A stretch of 64,000 nucleotides of DNA from Hexactinellida sp. DTS-2022 (taxonomy: Eukaryota > Porifera > Hexactinellida). The notes below the pieces were generated by a model, which was given only the letters and a program-made list of their open reading frames with translations, searched no databases and was not told where the DNA came from. A program made the translations under genes and the position numbers. This document shows, piece by piece, positions 36,901-44,680 of the stretch; position 1 is the first letter of the stretch, and every line of letters starts with the position of its first letter. The stretch spans positions 1,116,001 to 1,180,000 of the forward strand of contig JAPNXP010000018.1 in the NCBI GenBank assembly GCA_028753945.1. Direction: 5' to 3'.

Positions 36901-39900
36901 CACCTCTCCGTGGGGCAGAGCCTGCTGCCCGCGGAGGGGAGGCAGGCCTGCTTCTACTTTATAGTGAGCGGTCTCGTGGAGGTGATAGACGGGAAGAGCG
37001 AGGCCGAGGGGAAGGGGCACTCCAGCTACTTCAGCTACCAGCTGGAGCCCGGGAGGTACATCGGACTGTTCTCTGTCGACGGGAGAGACACGCCCGTGCC
37101 CGAGTGGATCCTGGCAGTGAAGGAGAGCATCCTAGTCAAGGTTCGGCGCTCCGACTTCGAGGCTGCCATAAACTCAGAGAAGCAGAGAGACATCAAAGTG
37201 AAGTGCGAGTTTATGAGTAGCTGCAGACTGACCGGACTCTCGCAAGAGGACCTGTTATTAACCGCAGAATCGATGACCAGTGAGGAGTTCCTATCGGAGC
37301 GTGTGCTGCTGACACAGGGCCAGGTGTCCAAGCACATTTTCTTCATAGCTTCGGGTCGGTGCGCGGCGCTGCGGCTGCTGAGGATCCGCGGGGAGACCAT
37401 GATGGTGCGGTGCACGGAGCTCTCGGAGGGGGACTTCTTTGGGGAGAGCCACTTCCTGCAGAAGCAGCCGAGTCGCTACACCTACCTCTCCCAGGGCGTG
37501 GTCAGATGCTTCATGCTCAACTGCTCGGAGCAGGGCTCTCTGCCCGCCCATCTGAGGGAGCAGGTTATGCGGTCGGCTCCGGTCTACCCCTCCGACGCGG
37601 TCATCGCTAGGAAAGCGCTCAGCTTCTGTCGGTGGAACGACTACAAGGAGAGCGTGCTCGCCTCAGCCATTAGCGACTCGGTTCGTCTCAAGCATTCGAG
37701 ACTCAACTTCAGTCCCTCTGCCCCCAGGAGACGGCCGGAGCCGGTTTCTGTCTCCTCTAAGATAGACCTGCAGAGGGAACTGAGTCTGTCGGAGGTCAGC
37801 GACCCGGTCACGGAGATAAACACTCCGAATAGCGGCCACAGACAGCCGAGTCTGCCGGCCATTCTGCAAACTGTCCCCGGCACTTCTCTCACGGCTAAAA
37901 CTCCGGACGACACCAGGGACGCAGCTGAGATAGTCCGGGAGATGGAGGAGGAGCGCGCCAAGTGGGGCCACAGATACGCGGCGACGGCGCGGGAGGCTGA
38001 GGACCTGAAGCGACAGCTGACACACCTCCGCAGAAGCAGGTCCCTCAAGAACAGACTCAGCTGCAGACTCGACAGGATACCCTCGGACGAACACGTGCTG
38101 CCGAAGATAGAGAGCGACACACACCTCGTCACACAGCAGAGCAGCTCCGGCATGCTCTCCTCCAGCGGCGAGCAGGTGTGAGCTCATGACGCGTAATGGG
38201 GAAATGCAGCGAATTTATATTGTTTTTTAATACCTTTTTCACTTCGTTAATCGCATTTTAGTTTTATTATATTTTATTATGAATAAATAACTTGGTTTTG
38301 GTTCGAGTTCTTTTGTAATAAACACTTTCCTACTCTTACCACTCGGCCCCACGATCAACGTGTTGCACTCCACTGGGACATCTAACGTTAAGCTGCTTAT
38401 GAGCGTTCTCCCGTCTGGAGAGAAAATAGACACATCTTTAAGAGACAGCAATATCCCTTCCTCTAGGCAGTCTGTCTGAATTCTATGAGATATATATTGA
38501 CAGAGGTATTGACAGGTATTTACCTAAATACCAGTTCGGCTAATTGGTATGAGAATAGTATGTATACTGCTGTTTAACAACGTACCTACTCACACTCGAT
38601 GGAATAGCTAACTCTTGTTCGGATAGCTCAGTGGAGTATCGGTCCTCTTTCTGTGGTTGGACTCTGTTGAGAGCCTCAAGCAGCTCTCCTACCCTAAGTG
38701 AATACATAAATACATAAATATTGGTGTATTTACAACTATACAAGAACAACTGTAATAATATCATTGTATTTTATAAATCTATAAATTTTAATTCTTTTAA
38801 TTAATAGTTTCTCCACAATGGGGTATCCACAGCAAATTCCTATAAACCAACTAATCAGTGTAAGGTTGTAAACGGAGAACTGTGCTTTAGAATCGACTAC
38901 GTCTACAGAGACAATCCAATACTGGACAACTGCAATAAGGACTATGGATATGAGATTGGACGGTCCTTATGGGATCCCAACAGATTACAACGATAATATT
39001 TATATTGCTGACTCCATTGGTAAAACAACTGTATACAAGTGTTCACGAGTGGTACAAACATTTCTATAGCATGGGAAGCAGAGGAAATACCAAAGAACAA
39101 AAGTTAAAACCAACCGGAATAGTAATCTCAAATAATTTAGTATTTGTGAGTCAAAAAAGAAATACAATCATTTTAGTATTCGATTTGAACGGCGAATTTG
39201 TTACAAAGTTAGGAACTTGGAAGGGAAAGACGGGATCAACTTGGCGCCCGTCAATTCAAGCTGCACACGAATCCTTTGGAGAATTGTATGTCTATGACAG
39301 TTCAAGAACCGTGTATACTGTATGTTGTATCTGAAGAATTTCCTTACTTAACAAATATAAAAATAATTTAATCCACCCCAGTTGTATAAAACTAACATCA
39401 GACTGTATATTCATACTTGATTATGGAATTCCTTGCTTCCATCAATACAGCTACAAGTTCGAGCCAACGACAACAGTCACACAGTCAGTAATGAATAGAC
39501 TCATAAACCCGGGCAACTTCAGTTTTGATGCAGCGAATAATTTAATATTAATCAGTACTCTATAGCATAGCATACTCATATTTAGGGAGTAAAAATTTCA
39601 AGTATAACTGATTCAAAAGGAAGAGTTATAGTTGTTTCTAATAGATGTAAAAAATATTTACAAGTTTACTGATATTATTGTGATATATTTTACTAATTAA
39701 TCTGTTTTGTAGTGATATGATTTTAATATTCGTGAGCTAAGGTGTTAGTATACTCTCTGGTATTCAAAGGAATTAATATTTTGGTGGATATAAGGAAATA
39801 TGGTATTTTAACGATCGATGGAGTCTTTACCTGATTGAGAATCCTGATACAAGAGACACCTCGTTAGCTTGTTCGATAATCTTTGTAAATTGGTTAATTA

Positions 39901-42900
39901 GGTACATTGTGAAGAACACGCTCTATGACGGGAAGATATACTCAATAGTTGGATCACATATTGAGTAGGGACTTACCTTGCTGATAAGTTCTGCTAATTC
40001 TGCATTAGACTGGCCCTGGTACAAACCAGTGAACACTGGGATTGCTATAATCCCATAAGCAATCAGAGACCCAATATAGTCTGTTAAGTTGATCGACACT
40101 GAATTAATTGAACAATATAATTTATAAATACTGCAAATTAATAGGTATAAATAAATTAGATTATTAGAATACAGTAGGTTAATTGTTCCAGTGAACTCCC
40201 AAAATAATTCAATAGAATAATAATAATAATAATCTTACTCTGTAACGGAAATCTCCAATGCAGGAGTACTCTCTGACTATCTAATGTCCCCTATAGTAGA
40301 TTTATATTTCAAAATATTATAACAAATAAACAAATGTAGTCTCACTTGAAAAGTTCTTCCAATCTTCTCAGCTTCGACATTAAAACCTCTACAAATACAA
40401 ATAATAACAAGGTACGTATATTCGTATTATAAGTACAAATACTAATAGCAAGGTAGATACTACAGTTACTGTTAATTAATTACCTCTGCAATGCTATGCT
40501 ATCAGCATTTTCTCTTAACAGCACATGGTAAAACCTAAATGATGTATAAATGGAACTTAATACGTAGTGTAAAATTTCAAATTAAGTATTATGTAGTATG
40601 CTTCAGTTGCTTGCAAGAACTGGTAATTTCACAATTTCAAAGTACGTTCGCAATTCAATAAAAAAGTTATCCTTTCTCAAAGACGAGGAGTTTCTTTTGG
40701 CAAACAAAGATCTCAAAGCAGAGCTCTTTCCTGAAATAATACAACCAGAAAATCCTCACTTCCTAAAAGTTGCGATCTTAGGAGAACCGAATGTAGGAAA
40801 ATCTTCATTAATAAACTGCTTAATGCCACTAAGCGTGTTCCCCACTTCTCACGTCATTCACACTACGTATAAGAAATCTACCGGAATAATGACCCATGGG
40901 AATGTGCAGGTAGCGTTTCTAGACACGCCTGGGATAGTGACGCTCCGAGAAGCGAGAAACAAGAACGTGGAGAGAACAGTTCTGTCGGACCCTCTGGCAT
41001 CGGTACAGGAAGCAAATCTCCTTCTTGTCCTGTTCGACATAGCAAACAAGTACAACGTGACGTCACTGCACCCCACCATAGCTAAGTACCTCAAAAGCTA
41101 CGAAATCCCTGCGATACTAGTCATCAACAAGATGGATAAGATCAAGCACCAGGCGAATGTCCTGCAACAACTTGATTCGATAGTTAAATCCTATCACAAG
41201 CTATCAGCTGATAAGGACAACACAACGCAGGTTAAAACGAACCAAGAACCTCCTAGAAGGTTCCAAGACACATTCTTCGTATCGAGTTACAGCGGACAGG
41301 GAATAATACCTCTGAAGGAGTACCTCCTGAATGCGGCCACTCCGGGCCTGTGGCAGTATCCGAGCGAGGTCACCAATGACATGAACATTAACGGTAAGTC
41401 TACAGAGTATTCATATGCAACACAAACACAAATACAGTCATTTTGGGACCTCCAAAGTCCAAATTATTCCGGATTAATACGCTTAACTGTATACAGGTAA
41501 ACCTCCCAAAGCGGCACCCATCTGGAGAATGATTTTGTGCCGCTTCTCGGAGGTTGCCGCTTTGGGAGGTTGCTCTTAAGGTAAAACTCCCAAAGCGGCA
41601 CCCATCGGGAGAATTGTTTTGTGCCGCTTCTCGGAGGTTGCCGCTACTCGGAGGTGCCGCTTTGGGAGGTTTACCTGTATTGTGAATGACTGCACTAAAA
41701 ACACACACCAAGACCTTAGTTTTGTCAAATTTAAATCTTATTTGTAGGTTTCTTGTTTTATTTACAACTTATTTTCCAGAAACAATAACGGAGTTCATAC
41801 GTGCCGAGCTGCTCAGCCATTACTACCAAGAGGTGCCCCATGTTGTAGTGCAGACCAATGAGGAGCTGGAAATACGGGACGACGGGAGTGTGTTTATAAA
41901 GCAGGTTATTCTCTGTCCCTACGGGAGAGTTATTCAGAGAATGCTAGTTAGCGAAGGGAAGGTGTTTGAGTCTATGAGGAGTAAGGCCGCAGAACAACTC
42001 TCTATTACGTTTCAAAGGGATGTAGAACTTGAGATAGAATTAAGACTGCATAAATTTAAAAAGTGATTCTATTATATTTCTTATTACATACTCGAATAAA
42101 TCAATGAATATTAGAAGAAACTTCTATCCGTTAATTTGTTCCCTGTTTGGAAGCTATAAACTACTATAATAACGTACATGGACAGTTTGTCAGAAATACT
42201 AACATACCTGAAGTCTCCTTCCCATTGCTCCCTGCGTATGACCTTGCTAACTACTGGGCTTAACAGTAGTTTGTTGATTAACACGGACAGCAGAAAGAGA
42301 GAATACACCCCCGCAGCTCCCAGCCAACCTACACTTAATATAAACTAGTAAATTAAATTACAATATACTCTCGATAGCACGTTAAGAGGAGTATAAAGTT
42401 TAATTCCCCTAGCCTATACAAATGCTGCAAGCGCAAGCGCAAGTCCAGTTAAAACGTTAAAATTGACACGGTCCCCTGTTGTTCGTATTAATGAGAGTCC
42501 ACTGTTAGATAACAGTATACTAGTACTTAATAATATAGTACAAATAAATCGTCCTAAATTACTATTATAAGTTACCTCATCCAGACCCGGTATGTGTAGT
42601 ATATAATGATAAATGGTCTAAGAATGAGATTCACTAATATTTCTGCCATGTTTTTAGTCAATCGATATATGTCTTGAGTTATACGTTGATCTCTGTTACA
42701 AATGTAATAATATAAAAATTAAACAAGTTTTAATGATTGACAGATTATTATTCTCACGGATTGTCGATAGTTTTATTGTCGTGAAGAAGGAGTTGCATAG
42801 TGTTCTCTTTAAAGTAGTTTAATTGTATTTTGTTTGTTACTTTAAGTCTCCATACGAGTGCAAGCAAATCTTGAAATAATGTCTCTGTTGTTATGCACTG

Positions 42901-43745
42901 GAAAAATATGTGTAATTACTACAATTTAAAATTGCTACATAGTTTTATTCTAATATTGTACAGTAAACTTCCGTTATAACAAAAGTCGGATATAACGAAG
43001 TTATATTTACAGTGCCGCGCCTAATATCAATTGCACTAATAGCAATATTGCTCTATTAGTAAATTATTTTCAGTCCCAAGCGAGCATTTAATGTTGACTT
43101 TGTTCCTCTAAGAGCAAGTTCGCCTATTAGCAAGCAAATTTCGTACAAAATGCGACTTGCTATTACGCGAACACAACTGTACGTTTACTTTGCTTATACG
43201 TAACGAAGTAAAATAAGGGTTCCTTTGACTCCGGTATAAAGAGAGTTCACTGTATATAATTCCTCTCACCAAACTAACTGCTATTACCAGAATGCACATC
43301 TCCCAACAAATATATTTGAACTCGTCTCTGCTGCCATCTAGCAGTGCATGATAAAACTTGCTTGGTACCAATCCGATGTTATAGATATTCACCTGTTCTA
43401 CAGGTAAATACGAATGTAACTGTTTACGTACCCTCTCTTAGTACAACTAATTAATTAAAACTGAACTCACTCGCTACACCAGTCAGAAATAGAACTAATG
43501 TATAACCAACAGAACTAGACATAATGCTAGGATACATCGCTCTTAACACGAGCCAATAGTAACAGAGAGCATCTCTGGTTGACAATGACCTAGGACAAAT
43601 CAATTAGGAACAATCGATCCGTTTCAATATATACTTTGACTTACTTCTCTCCATAGCAGTTAAACCGTTTGCTCTTAGCAGAATGGTGTTCCTCTTCATT
43701 GTTTACTCGTCTATATCCTTTCAACAAATAATTGAAAGTTTCCAT
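33937..43745 (-). CDS. ABCD4: ABCD4, lysosomal cobalamin ABC half-transporter
   Basis: Half-size ABC transporter of subfamily D that with LMBD1 is needed for cobalamin exit from lysosomes. About 19 exons on the minus strand. Approximate positions: 43745-43645, 43589-43473, 43395-43267, 42700-42575, 42340-42209, 40534-40486, 40389-40347, 40308-40240, 40098-39974, 39955-39831, 38694-38588, 38478-38340, 36392-36336, 36258-36172, 35408-35332, 35220-35163, 34481-34408, 34301-34184, 34000-33937. Membrane part: VNIYNIGLVPSKFYHALL, LTKNMAEILVNLILRPF, LLLSPVVSKVIRREQWEGD, DYIGSLIAYGIIAIPVFTG, FFTMYLINQFTKIIEQANEV. Walker A is GPSG|CGKSALVK split over two exons, Q-loop FIPQSAYLSSG, signature LSPGEKQR, Walker B and D-loop VLDEATSSTDEG, H-loop SVGHRASL. 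Like human ABCD4 the signature is SPGE rather than SGGE. Introns hold four genes or pseudogenes on the other strand. Confidence 0.92.
34512..35120 (+). CDS. Hypothetical 202-residue protein nested in an ABCD4 intron
   Basis: Not recognised. ATG at 34512 opens a frame of 202 residues filling most of an ABCD4 intron (34482-35162) on the opposite strand. The product is polar and Ser/Thr/Asp-rich (STNSLQMTTTADPSSKRQPA, KRLLPDNKLKRSRDTFEF), probably largely disordered, with a short N-terminal helix (ISVERLTKLYEDIRA) and a CIAC pair. No membrane segment or signal peptide. The frame is long for this AT-rich sequence and the region is locally less AT-rich, which supports coding, but expression is unproven. 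An exon beyond the frame cannot be excluded. Confidence 0.45.
   Translation: MNTSQKSVKLFPHSSPFPISVERLTKLYEDIRANSYLPLECIACLETAKDNTTDHVQANSTNSLQMTTTADPSSKRQPAKINEDPINSKYINITKRLLPDNKLKRSRDTFEFQDTDQNDQKHKKLTRTTTEAAGDFDKVIANIASDRSFERESHSPPTNSIVPARPDRTASNVRMDFEYEATSPTGIAFNIQDTVNHIKDTI
35580..35733. mobile_element. hAT-like MITE with 8-bp target duplication
   Basis: 154-bp element, ends CGGGTTTTTTTTTAAGG and CCTTAAAAAAACCCTG (nearly inverted), flanked by the perfect 8-bp direct repeat tacaagca (35572-35579 and 35734-35741). Inside, ccttggtgcaa and cttggtgtaactc alternate with inverted copies. In an ABCD4 intron. Confidence 0.88.
36559..38181 (+). CDS. Cyclic-nucleotide-binding-domain protein, single exon
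   Basis: A 540-residue protein with two CNB-like beta-barrel regions. The first runs over about residues 85-220 (VGQSLLPAEGRQACFYFIVS, QLEPGRYIGLFSVDG), the second over about residues 225-345 (SERVLLTQGQVSKHIFFIAS, LSEGDFFGESHFLQKQPSRY). The second has the G-E-x-x-F/H phosphate-binding-cassette layout (FFGESHF followed by a basic RYTYLS); the first lacks a clear cassette. The C-terminal third is Ser/Pro-rich with a coiled coil (IVREMEEERAKWGHRYAA). No kinase or channel domain. Such proteins occur as CNBD2-like or cilia-associated proteins; a specific orthologue is not evident. Strongly GC-richer than the ABCD4 intron (36393-38339) that contains it; opposite strand. Confidence 0.7.
   Translation: MAHKNSFTKRLKSVIYDDLKEMTQRVITGPIAGLNESKSDSQGGNKLVFDKSEFAIDALFIPLTESMRRALRQEPNTRSSSDVSVLKPIAEQLEEAHMHFQYAKEALCQVMQLTHLSVGQSLLPAEGRQACFYFIVSGLVEVIDGKSEAEGKGHSSYFSYQLEPGRYIGLFSVDGRDTPVPEWILAVKESILVKVRRSDFEAAINSEKQRDIKVKCEFMSSCRLTGLSQEDLLLTAESMTSEEFLSERVLLTQGQVSKHIFFIASGRCAALRLLRIRGETMMVRCTELSEGDFFGESHFLQKQPSRYTYLSQGVVRCFMLNCSEQGSLPAHLREQVMRSAPVYPSDAVIARKALSFCRWNDYKESVLASAISDSVRLKHSRLNFSPSAPRRRPEPVSVSSKIDLQRELSLSEVSDPVTEINTPNSGHRQPSLPAILQTVPGTSLTAKTPDDTRDAAEIVREMEEERAKWGHRYAATAREAEDLKRQLTHLRRSRSLKNRLSCRLDRIPSDEHVLPKIESDTHLVTQQSSSGMLSSSGEQV
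38940..39660 (+). pseudogene. Broken NHL-repeat gene copy
   Basis: NHL-like blades appear in shifting frames. DGPYGIPTDYNDNIYIADS (about 38958) ends at a TAG near 39068. The next stretch, KPTGIVISNNLVFVSQK and VFDLNGEFVTKLG, is in another frame up to 39334. Then FEPTTTVTQSVMNRLINPGN is in a third, near 39450-39560. The changes of frame are not explained by visible splice sites. It is related in style to the intact NHL gene at 13306-14157. Located in an ABCD4 intron, opposite strand to ABCD4. A multi-exon gene is less likely because the breaks fall inside blades. Confidence 0.6.
40598..42066 (+). CDS. ERAL1: ERAL1, mitochondrial Era-like GTPase
   Basis: Era-family GTPase that chaperones the small mitochondrial ribosomal subunit rRNA. 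Two exons, 40598-41393 and 41780-42066, join in phase 1 to about 360 residues. GTPase motifs: G1 GEPNVGKSS, G2 region THVIHTTYKKSTG-like (SHVIHTTYKKSTG), G3 DTPG, G4 NKMD, G5 SSYSG. Exon 2 encodes the KH domain (ETITEFIRAELL, VVVQTNEELEIRDDG, ILCPYGRVIQRMLV, LEIELRLHKFKK). The N-terminus (MLQLLARTGNFTISKYVRNS) is basic and suits a mitochondrial targeting signal. The whole gene lies in an ABCD4 intron on the opposite strand; its own intron holds the MITE at 41494. Confidence 0.92.
41494..41677. mobile_element. TA-flanked MITE, 'ctcccaaagcggcac' family
   Basis: Ends CAGGTAAACCTCCCAAAGCG and GGGAGGTTTACCTG, flanked by TA. It contains an internal second copy of the left end (ggtaaaactcccaaagcgg at 41579), so it looks like a partial tandem duplication. 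Inserted in the single intron of ERAL1. Confidence 0.85.
42961..43252. mobile_element. Nested TA MITEs (one inserted in another)
   Basis: The outer element begins CAGTAAACTTCCGTTATAAC and ends AAAGAGAGTTCACTG, both followed or preceded by TA. Inside it, at 43010-43179, sits a second element with ends CAGTGCCGCGCCTAAT and CGCGAACACAACTG, again with TA on both sides. In the ABCD4 intron upstream of the exon at 43267. Confidence 0.7.
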
Positions 43746-44044
43746 TTAATCACTCGCAAATCTCTCTGAAATAATTTGTATTTAGTTAAAACACCTTGTT
43801 TGTGCAAGATACACCAATTCAGCTTTATTTTATTAAATTAGACAACAATATATTGAACGGGTATTTTAGGAATTAACAATTATATTTGTACTTATATAGG
43901 TACTTGTACTGAGGTGCCAGTTAATTTGCATATAATATTATCAGTCTAAGAGGCTGTGTGGGTTGTTACAGCTGTGGCACACTACTATAGCCAATAATAC
44001 TACAATTTATACTATTCAATTCCACTCAACTCATCTCCAAGCAA

Positions 44045-44320
44045 TGATCGGTTTACTATTGGTGGATTGGGTTAGTGGGAGTGATAGCACTTATCAATGG
44101 GCTGGAGTGTTTCAGAAAGCCAGGGATGATTCAGGGGAAAATCTACGCTAATACACCAGAAGGTGGGTTATTAACTAGGATGGGTGAGACAGTAGTTTGG
44201 CATTATACAAATATTCCTACTGCAGCTAGTGAGCTGGCTACGAAGGTGTTTGGCACTTGGAATCTCATGTCTGCGGTTGTTAGAGTTGCGTGTGCTTGGG
44301 ACTTTGACAATCCTATTTAA
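44045..44320 (+). pseudogene. ERG28: ERG28-like gene, frame broken at the start, C-terminus not found
   Basis: ERG28 is an ER membrane scaffold of sterol C4-demethylation enzymes. The frame ending at 44320 reads WWIGLVGVIALINGLECFRK and later TKVFGTWNLMSAVVRVACAW, matching the first two membrane segments of ERG28 (human WLVMVSIIAMGNTLQSF, ARTFGIWTLLSSVIRCLCA). It has no in-frame ATG before the conserved region: the ATG at 44044-44046 is one base out of frame, followed directly by TGA in the ERG28 frame. The C-terminal half (two more membrane segments) is not recognisable before 44680. So this is either a pseudogene, a base error in the assembly, or a gene with splicing I cannot see. It is head-to-head with ABCD4, 300 bp apart. 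Confidence 0.6.
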
Positions 44321-44680
44321 GTTCAACAGATTTAATGGATATTAATCAGGTAATATATTAGGTTATGCATAGAAATGCTAGCATTTCTTTATTTTTGTTT
44401 CCTTCTTTTCTATAATTAATTAATAATAGTTGTAATAACAGAACTGTCTTTCTTGGTTGCATTCTTATATTTTATTCTCTAAATAACCGTCTACAAAACT
44501 ATACCAGTAAGTGTGTATAATTAAATTTAGGGCATTTAATTATAATTTAATTAATGTATCTCGGTACCACTCCTCTTTTAATGCTTGCATACAGATATTT
44601 TAAGCTCTTACACACATGTTTCGACGAACAACAACACATCACTTCGAATAGTATATATTGTATTTAAAAGTTATTTATAT

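Noticed and set aside
36745..38187. Several frames antisense or frame-shifted to the CNB-domain gene
   Set aside because: Arg/Leu/Ser-rich low-complexity translations typical of shadow frames in GC-rich coding DNA.
41400..41711. A minus-strand 103-residue frame with AAQN/SPDGCRFG repeats
   Set aside because: It is the translation of the duplicated ends of the MITE at 41494-41677.
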